A DNA stretch of 64,000 nt, taken from Oscarella lobularis (Eukaryota > Porifera > Homoscleromorpha > Homosclerophorida > Oscarellidae). Each line of letters begins with the position of its first letter. Within the stretch, counting starts at the first letter, position 1. Below the pieces are notes generated by a model. That model saw nothing but the letters and a program-made list of their open reading frames with translations, had not been told where the DNA came from and did no database searches. Shown here in pieces: positions 39,746 through 51,150 of this stretch. The stretch is from positions 2,170,001 to 2,234,000 of the forward strand of contig NC_089192.1 of assembly GCF_947507565.1 (NCBI RefSeq), given 5' to 3'. Both the position numbers and the translations under genes were made by a program.

Positions 39746-40606
39746 CATGTCTTCTTCTTCATAATTAATAATAATTATAAAGTACGGGTGGGTGAGGGGG
39801 CCCCGCGTTGGGAAGCCCTTTTGGGATAAAGGGACCTAGCGTATACATCATTCCTGTGTACACGTGCCTTTTACGCAAATTTGTAATGTCTTTTAATTTG
39901 TAGTTTCACTAGCGAATTTTTTTCTAGTCTTTGCTATTTTTGTAGTCAAAAATGAGAAAAAAATACTAATAGTGTAAGTGGCTGTCCAAATGGCCTGAAA
40001 AAAAATTAAACAGCGAGTTGAAGTTTTTGAAATGTGTTTTTAAGTCTCAAAGGAACGACTCCCTTCCTTACCCGTCAATGAGGTAAGGTGTCGTACTATT
40101 GATCAAAAACATAAAATAATGGGATTTTAGAAGTTTCAATTATGACGTCATCATTCTCGATATGAAATATTTTATTGAAGGATGCGCGGTAAATAATTAT
40201 ACATCTTTCAAAGTAGTTTTGAATTAGGAGCTTTACAATAGAAATTACAAAAAAAATCTGCATTATGAATCTTTCTCTCTCCACTCAATTAATCTCTCCA
40301 AAATTTTTCTGAATAATCAAGATGAAAATATAAGAATTATATGAACGAGGTAAAAATTATTACATTTCTTTGAATCTCCGTTATTCAGGCTCAAAAACTT
40401 AAAGTTAAGTTCGTAATTTTGTTAAAAATGTGTTTACTGCCTTTACAATTTTAGGGAACTTTTACATACATCCACAGCTCATCACAAAAGAAACCAAGTA
40501 AATTTGTAAAAGGAATTTCATCATTGATACGGGGCACCTGCTTCTAAATTTTCTCTCTTTCTTCTAGAAAAAGGAAGTTGAGGAAAGAAGACGGATAGCT
40601 ACTTCA

Positions 40607-40682
40607 GAGTGAGAGGGTGGTCTGACATTAATAGGTCAGGCTCCAGGGGTTTGATTAGGCTGAATCGCCTGCCCTCTCACTC
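40607..40682. repeat. 11-bp inverted repeat at the satellite border
   Basis: GAGTGAGAGGG at 40607-40617 and its exact reverse complement CCCTCTCACTC at 40672-40682 enclose 54 bases, about 35 bp before the satellite starts. Confidence 0.5.
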
Positions 40683-40715
40683 AGGTAAATCGCATATGTA
40701 CCCTTTTTCAACCCA

Positions 40716-43260
40716 CCAGTCTCTCTCCCTTCATCATTGTATTTATTTTATGAGTCATAGGCCATTCGATCCCTCTCTCTCCCTTCATCCTGGTATTTAT
40801 TTTATGAGTCATAGGCCATTCAATCCCTCTCTCTCCCTTCATCCTTGTATTTATTTTATGAGTCATAGGCCATTCGATCCCTCTCTCTCCCTTCATCCTG
40901 GTATTTATTTTATGAGTCATAGGCCATTCGATCCCTCTCTCTCCCTTCATCCTGGTATTTTTTTTATGAGTCATAGGCCATTCGATCCCTCTCTCTCCCT
41001 TCATCCTGGTATTTATTTTATGAGTCATAGGCCATTCGATCCCTCTCTCTCCCTTCATCCTTGTATTTATTTTATGAGTCATAGGCCATTCGATCCCTCT
41101 CTCTCCCTTCATCCTGGTATTTATTTTATGAGTCATAGGCCATTCGACCCCTCTCTCTCCCTTCATCCTGGTATTTATTTTATGAGTCATAGGCCATTCG
41201 ATCCCTCTCTCTCCCTTCATCCTGGTATTTATTTTATGAGTCATAGGCCATTCGATCCCTCTCTCTCCCTTCATCCTTGTATTTATTTTATGAGTCATAG
41301 GCCATTCGATCCCTCTCTCTCCCTTCATCCTGGTATTTATTTTATGAGTCATAGGCCATTCGATCCCTCTCTCTCCCTTCATCCTTGTATTTATTTTATG
41401 AGTCATAGGCCATTCGATCCCTCTCTCTCCCTTCATCCTTGTATTTATTTTATGAGTCATAGGCCATTCGATCCCTCTCTCTCCCTTCATCCTGGTATTT
41501 ATTTTATGAGTCATAGGCCATTCAATCCCTCTCTCTCCCTTCATCCTTGTATTTATTTTATGAGTCATAGGCCATTCGATCCCTCTCTCTCCCTTCATCC
41601 TGGTATTTATTTTATGAGTCATAGGCCATTCGATCCCTCTCTCTCCCTTCATCCTGGTATTTTTTTTATGAGTCATAGGCCATTCGATCCCTCTCTCTCC
41701 CTTCATCCTGGTATTTATTTTATGAGTCATAGGCCATTCGATCCCTCTCTCTCCCTTCATCCTTGTATTTATTTTATGAGTCATAGGCCATTCGATCCCT
41801 CTCTCTCCCTTCATCCTGGTATTTATTTTATGAGTCATAGGCCATTCGACCCCTCTCTCTCCCTTCATCCTGGTATTTATTTTATGAGTCATAGGCCATT
41901 CGATCCCTCTCTCTCCCTTCATCCTGGTATTTATTTTATGAGTCATAGGCCATTCGATCCCTCTCTCTCCCTTCATCCTTGTATTTATTTTATGAGTCAT
42001 AGGCCATTCGATCCCTCTCTCTCCCTTCATCCTGGTATTTATTTTATGAGTCATAGGCCATTCGATCCCTCTCTCTCCCTTCATCCTTGTATTTATTTTA
42101 TGAGTCATAGGCCATTCGATCCCTCTCTCTCCCTTCATCCTTGTATTTATTTTATGAGTCATAGGCCATTCGATCCCTCTCTCTCCCTTCATCCTGGTAT
42201 TTATTTTATGAGTCATAGGCCATTCAATCCCTCTCTCTCCCTTCATCCTTGTATTTATTTTATGAGTCATAGGCCATTCGATCCCTCTCTCTCCCTTCAT
42301 CCTGGTATTTATTTTATGAGTCATAGGCCATTCGATCCCTCTCTCTCCCTTCATCCTGGTATTTTTTTTATGAGTCATAGGCCATTCGATCCCTCTCTCT
42401 CCCTTCATCCTGGTATTTATTTTATGAGTCATAGGCCATTCGATCCCTCTCTCTCCCTTCATCCTTGTATTTATTTTATGAGTCATAGGCCATTCGATCC
42501 CTCTCTCTCCCTTCATCCTGGTATTTATTTTATGAGTCATAGGCCATTCGACCCCTCTCTCTCCCTTCATCCTGGTATTTATTTTATGAGTCATAGGCCA
42601 TTCGATCCCTCTCTCTCCCTTCATCCTGGTATTTATTTTATGAGTCATAGGCCATTCGATCCCTCTCTCTCCCTTCATCCTGGTATTTATTTTATGAGTC
42701 ATAGGCCATTCGATCCCTCTCTCTCCCTTCATCCTGGTATTTATTTTATGAGTCATAGGCCATTCGATCCCTCTCTCTCCCTTCATCCTTGTATTTATTT
42801 TATGAGTCATAGGCCATTCGATCCCTCTCTCTCCCTTCATCCTTGTATTTATTTTATGAGTCATAGGCCATTCGATCCCTCTCTCTCCCTTCATCCTGGT
42901 ATTTATTTTATGAGTCATAGGCCATTCGATCCCTCTCTCTCCCTTCATCCTTGTATTTATTTTATGAGTCATAGGCCATTCGATCCCTCTCTCTCCCTTC
43001 ATCCTGGTATTTATTTTATGAGTCATAGGTTATTCGATCCCTTTCTCTCCCTTCATCCTTGTATTTATTTTATGAATCATAGTCTTTTCGATCCCTCTCT
43101 CTCCCCTCATCCTTGTATTTATTTTATTAATCATAGTCTATTCGATCCCACTCTCTCTCTTTATCCGGGTATTTATTTTATGAGTCATAGGCTATTATAT
43201 CCCACTCTCTCTCTTTATCCTCGTATTTATTTTATGAGTCATAGGCTATTTGATCAGTCA
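40716..43260. repeat. 54-bp satellite with 702-bp higher-order structure
   Basis: About 47 head-to-tail units of 54 bp, each with TGAGTCATAGGCCATTCGAT, CCCTCTCTCTCCCTTCATCC and TATTTATTTTA blocks. Units differ at four main positions (CCTGGT or CCTTGT, TTTATT or TTTTTT, CGATCC or CGACCC, CGATCC or CAATCC). The TTTTTT variant occurs near 40954, 41656 and 42358, exactly 702 bases apart, so 13 units form a higher-order repeat present about three times. The last four to five units (from 43025) are degenerate. Because 54 is a multiple of three and the unit lacks stops, long frames stay open on both strands; I do not regard these as genes. Confidence 0.9.
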
Positions 43261-45337
43261 AAATTCGAGTCCCTGAACGTTCTAACGTACGCGTGCATGG
43301 TTGTTTTGTTATTCTCTTCTAGTAAGTTTTCGGTTTCAGTGCTTTAGACTACCATACTAGCATTTAGGTTTCCTGATAGTTTGCAAAAACCTTTCTCCTA
43401 ATACGTTATCCGGGCTACTTGGCTCTCACTGACGTCATTGCATTCCTCTCGAAAGAAAGGGTCTTTGTCTCGGAGTTCTCAAGCTTCGCTCGTCGGCAAA
43501 CAGCTCTCTGCCGCGATTGGATCTGAGCCTCGTTGGTGGTGGCGAACGAGCGGCGAAGAGCGTCAAACAGAGAATAGAAATGGCGCTAACGATTCGAAAG
43601 GTTTGAATAGGCGGTGCAGAGCGCTTCTCTGCAACGTTTCGGTTTTACGAACATCTCTACTCTATCACAGGTGGCTTTTGAAGCCGGCGAAAGGCGAGAA
43701 AGGGCGAATTTTCTCTTCGAAGACGTTCGATTTTCGGCGATAGATTTTAGCACGCACGCGCAGGAGTTGATTGGAAGGGTCTAAGCGTACCAGGTAAGGC
43801 CTCTTGTCTTCCTGTTATGTCGCGACGCGTTTCCCCGTCGCTTGTCGACTCTGGCGTTCGTCGTAAGGCGATCGACAGCTGGCGTCAGCGGTTCGTTCGG
43901 CGAAATCGGGCGATATATTTTCGGCAACAAAAGCTGTCCTTAATTTCTGAAAGATTTACGCGACATCCAATGTCTCTGCCGTTCCTCGTCGTTGACGGTT
44001 ATATTTATAGCCGCGTCGCCCCTGTCAATCCCAATGATTGACAAGTTTATTTTTATCACTCTGTCATTTTTATGACTGGCAGGTCTATCTATGGCATCCT
44101 TAATCATCTGCCAACCCGTATGATTGCGGGTCCTGTCTTTAGTCGCTTCTGTCAATTCCAATTATCGACAAGTCTCTATACCATGAAACCTCCAAACAAG
44201 GGACTCTTTAGGGAAAGTGTCTGCCAAACAAATGTTCAAATGCAGGCAAACTATATAGTGGGGCCTTTCTTTAATTTACGACCACCCTGTTGAACCGAAG
44301 CTGCAGAAAAGCCAACACCAACGGAGCCCGAAAATATATTCCAAAACTTCTTGGCAGAATCTTTAGCGGTTTTATTGTTGGCAGGTCGAGCAGCAACTTC
44401 CAGATGGTAGAGATAAAAGCAGCTTTTAGACACGCTTTGTTTTAGGTAAGTGTAGTCCACTGTAAATACGGAACGGCGCGGGGTCTTCATTTTCGCTCCG
44501 CGGTTGACTAATCTAATTTGTTAGCTTTCGCGTCACTCTGTCACTCCCAATGATTGACACGTTCATCCGTAGTCCTATCACTCTGCGGGTCTATCTATAG
44601 TCATGCCGCTTTGTCAATTCTTCGCGGCGCCGCGTGAAATCCTCGCAGCCTAAGCATTTCCTGCCCCACAACCGCGTGACCAAGTCGAGTTATCTTGACA
44701 TGCAGACCAATTTCAAAGGTTCATTCTCTGGGCAGTTCTAAGCGCTTGTAACCGCTTTCTGTAAAAAAAAGAGGCGAGGCCAATCATTTAGATTCTTCAG
44801 AAGCTCAAGAAGTAAAAGCAGCGCACGCCCTTCTAACAAGGTCAACCTCGCGACCAACGGCAGTACCAAAGGCATCGCGCTCTTATTCAATTAAGGTGTA
44901 CAGTCGGTCGCTTGGAGACAAAGTCAATCATCCATTGCGTGAACCACATTCCCGGAACAGGACGCATATCTCTTGGGAGGAGAGAGAGAAATCGAGTCTA
45001 ACTTCGTCTTACCTGTCGACAGGAACTCCTAAGAGTAACTCAACTTAACACAAGACTCAGCTTCTGTCCGCTTCCTCGCGTGTACGATTCTCCTAGCTAA
45101 AGGTGAGGTCAAGCAGAGGTACGTCGCATCTTCGAGTCGTTCTCTCGTGAACGCTGGGTAGAGGCTAATGCCAAGTTGATACTAGAGATTTCGTAACGTG
45201 ATAGTGTGCCTGATTCTAACATTAGCCTTTGAACTAGGAGCTCCTAATAACACTACTGTAGATATGCCAACTTTATTGTAATGTCTCTCGAGTGGATACC
45301 GTACTACCTCTTGTTCTCGTTACTTCCCAGATTTAAA
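43261..45337. other. Region between the satellite and GPCR 1
   Basis: Holds the upstream region of the first GPCR gene (from about 44516, duplicated before GPCR 2). A partial third copy of its AATGATTGACA/GGCAGGTCTATCTAT motif lies at about 44030-44110. Frames at 43817-44041 (+) and 44251-44490 (-) begin with ATG but have no recognisable domain. A donor-like CCAG then GTAAGG at 43795 may mark an untranslated exon. Confidence 0.4.
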
Positions 45338-46366
45338 ATGGGCCCCATTTTCAACTTTACCTTCAACGATACGTCAGCCGAAAATCGCTGGACGGCTCGA
45401 GTAATCCTCAACCTGTCGGTGGGCATCTTCACCGTCACCGTGTGCGGTCTCATCTGCGCAATCCAAATCAAGACGCGCCAAATCAGCACTGTATCGAACA
45501 TTGTCCTCCTAAACGTAATTGTCGCCGACCTATTTGCCGGCGTCGGAATCGTCTTCTTCGCCTTCATCGCGGCCCATTTCTTCGAGGCGAGACCACTCTA
45601 CGATAATCTATGCAAGTGGACGTGGACGCTCGTCTTCTTTACGATCGGCTGGTCAGCCTGGGCTGTCTTCTTCGTCGCCTACGATCGCTACGAGTCGGTC
45701 GCCCGGGGCATGAGACGACGAATGACTTTCAAGAAAGCGATTGCCGGTGTGAGTGTGACCGTCTTCGGCGCCGCCGCCTTCTCCGTCTTTCCGACCACCG
45801 GTTGGGGAGGTTTCGAATCGGGTCTAATGATAATCCCACCTGGAGGCGATAGTGGGATATGCCTTTTGCATAACAGTGGCTTTTCCCATAGCAATGGCCT
45901 TTTCATCTACGGAATCGTCTTCTTTTCTGTTTCCTCCTATCTACCTCAACTTCTCACTGCAATCTCTCTCACTCTTCTCCTGTATACGGCGTGGAAGGTC
46001 TTCCGCAAAGGTGGCAGGAATGAGGAAAGTGCCTTGCTCAAGTCGCGCGGCTTTCGCTTCATCATAGCCGTCGTCTTATGCAAGTTAATCTGCGTCATTC
46101 CCTTTCAAACGTCGCATCTCGGCAAGGCGGCTCAGTCTTTTGTTATCGACAAAAAAGTAGACGACGCTTTTGAAATACTTTATTCGACCAATTTCGTCAT
46201 CAATTCGGTGCTCTATTTCCTCTGGCTAAATAGCTCCAACGAGAAGGTCGACTTGAAGTTCTGCTGTAGAAAGGCGGCTCGAATGAATGATATCGAAATC
46301 GTCTCGGCTAATGGAAGAGCGAGGCAGTCGCATATTTTCAGTGACCTGGAATCACATCCTAAGTAG
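45338..46366 (+). CDS. Class A (rhodopsin-family) GPCR, copy 1
   Basis: Intronless, 342 codons from the ATG at 45338. An in-frame ATG 57 bases earlier would add 19 residues, but the paralogue starts at the equivalent of 45338, so this start is preferred. Seven hydrophobic helices are visible. The N-terminus has two N-glycosylation sites (NFTFNDT). TM2 has LNVIVADLFAG with the usual Asp; a Cys precedes TM3 (LCKWTW) and one lies in loop 2 (GICLLHN), the standard disulfide pair. TM3 ends YDRY. TM6 has CVIPF in place of CWxP, and TM7 has NSVLY in place of NPxxY. The C-tail has a CCRK palmitoylation-like motif. The ligand is unknown. The changed TM6/TM7 switches fit a lineage-specific receptor group (inference). 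Confidence 0.8.
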   Translation: MGPIFNFTFNDTSAENRWTARVILNLSVGIFTVTVCGLICAIQIKTRQISTVSNIVLLNVIVADLFAGVGIVFFAFIAAHFFEARPLYDNLCKWTWTLVFFTIGWSAWAVFFVAYDRYESVARGMRRRMTFKKAIAGVSVTVFGAAAFSVFPTTGWGGFESGLMIIPPGGDSGICLLHNSGFSHSNGLFIYGIVFFSVSSYLPQLLTAISLTLLLYTAWKVFRKGGRNEESALLKSRGFRFIIAVVLCKLICVIPFQTSHLGKAAQSFVIDKKVDDAFEILYSTNFVINSVLYFLWLNSSNEKVDLKFCCRKAARMNDIEIVSANGRARQSHIFSDLESHPK

Positions 46367-48131
46367 CTAAGTTTCATTAAATCATGATCGAGCAGCCGAG
46401 ATCATCTCCTCAGTGTTTCTCTATGTTTGCTTTCGTATTTCTACATACAGTACCACCTATATATATACAGTATATGTGTGTTCAAACCCTCAGCTGAACC
46501 GACTAAAGCGTATTTTATATTGACTCTGGCGTCAGATCGTAATCAGTTCATTAGAAAAACCGAATTATCAAACTATAGATAGTACTATATTATTTTGTTC
46601 TCGTGACTTTCTCAGGCGTCGTATGATAACGATGAAGCTTCAGTAATTAGATGACGTGAACGGTTCACTCGCACATGTCAAGCAAGAGTTAATTAAGTCA
46701 AGGGACTGGTCGACAGCTAGAAGTCGAACGCACAGACTTCATGCGGAGAGCACGGCCCCGAGGACGACAGCGCGAGTTTTGACTCATTTCTCCGGAGAAC
46801 GTGGCAAAACGACGCAGCCACGATCGCGCGACGCTGTAAACGGATCCTATCGTCCACGGTTTTCGTCGATCTGAAAGACAAAACTGTTTGCAGACATATT
46901 TTCAACACTGAACGAGAGAGGAAACATCACTTTCACGTTGACAGTTGTCTTGTAGACATTTCTCTTGGATCGATCGGCTCTTCGCGATTTATATCACCTG
47001 TAAAAGCCATAAATCGCTGGGCAGACAATTCCGCAGCAACTTCTACACGTGGATGTCTCGAAGAATTTTTTTCCCTTTGATCAACAGCTAAAATCGTCTT
47101 GCTTAGTCAAGTTCTTTTAGCAAGACCACGTCAACTGTTGGTCATGCGAAGATACGTTGCGCTTTCGTTTGCTCCGTGATTCTTTCCGCGACTTAGTTGT
47201 CGGGTCCATCTGTAGTTGACGCTGCCTGTGATTGACCAATCTAATTTAATAGCTCACGTGTCACTCTGTCACTCCCAATGATTGACTGACATGTTCTTCC
47301 ATAGTCCTGTCACTCTGTCAATCCTTGTGATTGGCAGGTCTATCTATAGTCATGCCACTCTGTCAATTCTTCGCGAAATCCTCGCAGTGAAAGCAGCTCC
47401 TGCTTATAACCGTGGACCAAGTAGAGTTATCTTGAATTCATCATCAACGTTGACGGCACAGCTGGGAGCTGGGTAGTTGACTTCTCATAAACGCAGGTCA
47501 ATTTCAAAGGTCTATTAATCTCCGGGCAGTCCACAGCTCTCCTGACAGCTTTCTGTAAAAGGAGGCGAGGACAATTATTTAAATTCTTCCGAAGCTCGAT
47601 AAGTAAAAGCAACGCACGCCCTTCTAACAAGCATGCCTCGCGACCAAAGGCACCGCAGCCCTTATTCAATCTTAGTGTACACTCGGTCACTAGGAGACAA
47701 AGCCAATCATCCATTTGCTTAGGCCATCTTCCCGGAACAGGACGCACATCTCTTTCGAAAAGAGATAGAGATCGAGCTTTATAGAGTCTTTCCTGTCGAC
47801 AGAAACTCTTTAGAGTCACTCAACTTACACAGGACTCGGCTTCTGTCTACCTCCTCTTGGCGCGTACGATATCCACTGCGAAGGTGAGATGAAGCAGAGA
47901 TCGCATCTTTGAGGCGTTCTCAGTAAAGGCTAATACCACGCGTTTACACTAGAGACTTTTGCTACCGCTAGAATCTGCCTCGTTCTTCCATTAGCCCTGA
48001 ATCTAGGAGCTAATTATAATATACTTCTGTAGACCGACTTGCCTAGTTCATCGTAAAGTCTCAAGTTTGAATGTGTGTACACAAGAAACTTTAGGACCTT
48101 TTGTTCTCGTTACTTTCTATAGGAATTTGCA
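46367..48131. other. Region between the two GPCR genes
   Basis: ATTAAA shortly after the first GPCR stop could serve polyadenylation. From 47229 the sequence repeats the upstream region of GPCR 1. A minus-strand frame at 47427-47819 is not kept open in the duplicate and is not considered a gene. Confidence 0.5.
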
Positions 48132-49160
48132 ATGGGGCCCCCTTTCAACTTCACCTTCAACGATACATTAGCAGAAAATCTCTGGTCAGCTCGAGTAATC
48201 CTCAACCTGACGGTGGGCATCTTCACAGTCACCGTTTGCAGTCTCATCTGCGCAATCCAAATCAAGACGCGCCAATTCACCACCGTATCGAACATCGTCC
48301 TCCTAAACGCAATTGTCGCCGACCTATTTGCCGGCGTCGGAATCCTCTTCTTCACCTTCGTCGCGGTCCATTCATTCGAGGCGAAACCCCTCTTTGATAA
48401 TCTATGCAAGTGGACGTGGGTACTCGTCTTCTTTACGATTGGCTGGTCCGCCTGGGCCGTCTTCTTTGTCGCCTACGATCGCTACGAAGCGGTCGCCCGC
48501 GGCATGAGACGACGAATGACTTTCAAGAAAGCGATTGCCGGTGTGAGTGTGACCGCCTTCGGCGCCGCCGCCTTCGCCGTCTTTCCGCCCACCGGTTGGG
48601 GAGGATTCGAATCGGGTCTAATGATAATCCCACCTGGAGGCGATCGCGGATTATGCCTTTTACATAACAGCGGCTTTTCCCATAGCAATGGACTTTTCAT
48701 CTACGGAATCCTTTTCTTTTCTGTTTCCTCCTATCTACCTCAACTTCTCACTACCATATCTCTCATTCTTCTCCTATGTACAGCGTGGAAGATCTTCCGC
48801 AAAGGTGGCCGGAATGAGGAAAGTGCCTTGCTCAGATCACGCGGCTTTCGTTTCATCATAGCCGTCATTTTATGCAAGTTAATCTGCGTCATTCCCTTTC
48901 AAACGTCGCTTCTCGGCAAGGCGGCGCAGTCTTTCGTAATAGATGAAAGTATAGACGACTCATTCGAAATACTTTACTCGACGAACTTCGTCATCAATTC
49001 GTCACTCTACTTCCTCTGGCTAAATAGCTCCAACGGCAAAGTCAACTTGAAGTGCTGCTGCAGAAAGACGGCTCAAATGAATGATGTCGAGTTCGTCTCG
49101 GCTAATGGAAGAGCAAGGCAGGCGCAGGAATTCACTGACCTGGAATCCTATTCTAAGTAG
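48132..49160 (+). CDS. Class A (rhodopsin-family) GPCR, copy 2
   Basis: 342 codons, the same length as copy 1 and very similar throughout. The ATG context MGPPFNFTFNDT supports the start. The same motifs are present: LNAIVADLFAG in TM2, LCKWTW, YDRY in TM3, GLCLLHN, CVIPF in TM6, NSSLY in TM7 and CCCRK in the tail. Differences concentrate in the first loop (FTFVAVHSFEAKPLF), near TM7 and in the tail, so ligand or coupling may have shifted. No frame damage is seen, so both copies are probably expressed. Confidence 0.8.
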   Translation: MGPPFNFTFNDTLAENLWSARVILNLTVGIFTVTVCSLICAIQIKTRQFTTVSNIVLLNAIVADLFAGVGILFFTFVAVHSFEAKPLFDNLCKWTWVLVFFTIGWSAWAVFFVAYDRYEAVARGMRRRMTFKKAIAGVSVTAFGAAAFAVFPPTGWGGFESGLMIIPPGGDRGLCLLHNSGFSHSNGLFIYGILFFSVSSYLPQLLTTISLILLLCTAWKIFRKGGRNEESALLRSRGFRFIIAVILCKLICVIPFQTSLLGKAAQSFVIDESIDDSFEILYSTNFVINSSLYFLWLNSSNGKVNLKCCCRKTAQMNDVEFVSANGRARQAQEFTDLESYSK

Positions 49161-49296
49161 ATACAGTTTTAAGTTTAATCACAAGCAACAATATTCTCCC
49201 CAGTTTTGCTCTTTGTTTGCTTGCATTTATACGGTCATGTATAATTGTGTCTAATCTCTAAACTGAACCGACTTTCCAGTGCCTTACATTAATTAA

Positions 49297-49662
49297 TTAA
49301 GTAAAGGGCGAGCAAAGACCTCGTTGAAGTAAGACTACTCTCTTATGTAAGTTTGCTTCAGTAAGTATAGGTAATATTAGACTGAACATCACATTGATTG
49401 CAACAGGCGAAGGATCAAAGTTCGTTACCCTGATAGCTGGTACAGTAAACGTTGAAGTATCCATCGAGTATCCGTTATTCAAAGCGTATCTGTTCAATTT
49501 AGAGTCGCTTTGCAAGCGGCAGACTATAGACAGGAAGTCACTCTGAGGCAATATTTGGAGCCCCATTAGCGCGAGCATAAACGCGTTAGTCTTCCCATCT
49601 GTAGTACGTGTTCCAAGTTGCATGTGCCTTCCGCAAGGTGCGTCCATCTTGGCTCTCAGCAA
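49297..49662 (-). CDS. Unsupported hypothetical frame
   Basis: Open minus-strand frame of 121 codons with ATG start, lying tail to tail after GPCR 2. No signal peptide, domain or repeat is recognised, and it may be chance. Confidence 0.2.
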   Translation of the reverse strand: MLRAKMDAPCGRHMQLGTRTTDGKTNAFMLALMGLQILPQSDFLSIVCRLQSDSKLNRYALNNGYSMDTSTFTVPAIRVTNFDPSPVAINVMFSLILPILTEANLHKRVVLLQRGLCSPFT

Positions 49663-49825
49663 GTCTTAAATGATTTAGAATTAGAAGACAATAATAAATG
49701 AATTATTGGGTTATAATCAATTTCGTACGTCAGAGATCGCGTGCGCTATTGCGTTTCCAGACCTCTTTTGTCGCTCGGTTTCCATCTTCGCGCAGTCCAA
49801 AACGAATCAAAAATTGGGCACGGTA

Positions 49826-50305
49826 ATGTCTCGAATACGAGAGGGAATCGATGCTGATTGTTGTCGTGCGAATAGGGGGTCGCGGAGCCCCATTGTGGAA
49901 ATTTTTCAAAGAACTGTCTCTCAAGCGTCAGCTAGGCCCCTGTCAGCATTTCTGATATGCGTCCTGCTCGCCGAAAAGCTCATTCTCGAAGTAAAGCCGA
50001 AACGAAAGACGGAACATGCTGCAAAATGGGGCCTCACTCGAGAGAAACGTCAGTTCCACGACTACTGTACCGATCTCTGCATACAAAAGGCAGGCGAGAT
50101 CGATCTCTACATTAATAGCCTGAGTGAGATCGATCGCTGCATAGACAACCAGGATAAGAGCGATCTTTATAAAGAAAATCCCTCTCAATCTCAACAAAAG
50201 AATCTGGGTAAGTTCGGTCTTTGCAAAGAAGATAATTCAGAAAATCTGAATGGTATTTATATCTTCACAGAAAACCTGGGTGAGATTGAAGTCTACGTCT
50301 CTTAG
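49826..50305 (+). CDS. Hypothetical protein with degenerate EIDLY-type repeats
   Basis: About 159 codons from the first in-frame ATG. A hydrophobic stretch (SAFLICVLLAEKLIL) is followed by basic sites (KPKRK, REKRQ), then HDYCTDLC. The last 70 residues repeat a loose motif of about 11-12 residues (GEIDLYI, SEIDRCI, KSDLYKE, GKFGLCKE, GIYIFTE, GEIEVYVS). The hydrophobic part is internal, so it is not a standard signal peptide unless an upstream exon or a later start is used. Function unknown; a secreted peptide precursor is one reading. Confidence 0.35.
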   Translation: MSRIREGIDADCCRANRGSRSPIVEIFQRTVSQASARPLSAFLICVLLAEKLILEVKPKRKTEHAAKWGLTREKRQFHDYCTDLCIQKAGEIDLYINSLSEIDRCIDNQDKSDLYKENPSQSQQKNLGKFGLCKEDNSENLNGIYIFTENLGEIEVYVS

Positions 50306-51150
50306 TTTATATATACATGGCAATCGATTTCGGCAAAGTGTAAGTTCATGTTATTTATGCACATTCTTTTGCTTAGTGTAATCTGTTTTACAGCATTGCA
50401 TGAACGGGTGACTTGAGCTCGGAGACGGCAGTGTAAAGACACTCTCTGAAAATCTTTCCTCAAGCGTGTTATCTACTCCCAAAGACCTCCGAGGCCAACG
50501 AGGTGAAAGAGGCCATACCTCTATAGCAGGGGCCGATAGAGTTGGCTTCCCCACTATGGCGAGACGCGGTGGGTCACAATAGCGGTCCCCTTGGATAACA
50601 TGGGTGGCGGACTCAAATCAGAGGACGCTTCACTCCCAAGGCCCATCTCCGAGGCCAACTGAGGATAAAGAGGCCGTACCCCGTGCCTCGTGGGTCAACC
50701 GAGGCTCCGGGCTCCGGGTCCACCAGGAGGCGTGGGTAAATCGCCTCCCCAACCTGAAGACGCCGAAAGGACGATCATTTGTAGTCTTGAGTTAACTTCC
50801 GGTTTATTTCCGGGTTTTATGAAATAAAAATAGTTGGTCCTTGTCTATGATTTTTTCAGTGAGTCGCGACCTGGCTATAAAGACACGCACGCGCGATAGA
50901 TCCCCCATCCCCTCGCCCCAAATACAAGAAAGTAAAAAGTTTACATCACGCAATAAAAAGAAGACACATGCATGAATAGATCATATCGTCTGAACTTCTG
51001 AAGCGAAAGCGGACTCCGATGAATTATCAATTCAACCGACGCAATATGTGATTCCATCAAAAAACAGCACGTGACATCAGAACACAAAAAACGGGAAAGA
51101 AACGACGAGGTCGAGTATCCTATGATTCATAAAGAGAAACAAGTAAAAAA

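Larger units (their letters stand above)
37049..40600. other. Gene-poor region
   Basis: No convincing gene was seen. A frame at 37192-37536 (first ATG at 37192) lacks any recognisable domain. A frame ending at 38475 (RLSELCRGLLCQTSDAEKLL) starts without a good ATG and could be an exon fragment. A GC-rich stretch at about 38810-39060 has a CCATTGG box and ends in a strong donor (AAACG then GTAAGC at 39054), so it may be a promoter with a noncoding first exon. Sequence after 39900 is AT-rich and featureless. Confidence 0.4.
44516..49160 (+). repeat. Tandem duplication of a 2.7-2.8 kb unit with upstream region and GPCR gene
   Basis: Segment 44516-46366 matches 47229-49160, including a shared noncoding stretch (GTCACTCTGTCACTCCCAAT, TCTATCTATAGTCATGCC) and the coding regions. 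The ATG-to-ATG offset is 2794. Upstream parts differ by small insertions and deletions, while the coding regions keep the same length. Confidence 0.75.

Noticed and set aside
40609-43347. A 912-codon frame (+) and a 772-codon frame (-) of MSHRPFDPSLSLHPGIYF-type repeats
   Set aside because: The satellite unit is 54 bases and free of stops in one frame on each strand, so both stay open automatically. There is no proper start, and variants change residues freely.
47427-47819. 130-codon minus-strand frame upstream of GPCR 2
   Set aside because: The duplicated sequence upstream of GPCR 1 does not keep the frame open, so there is no sign of selection for coding.
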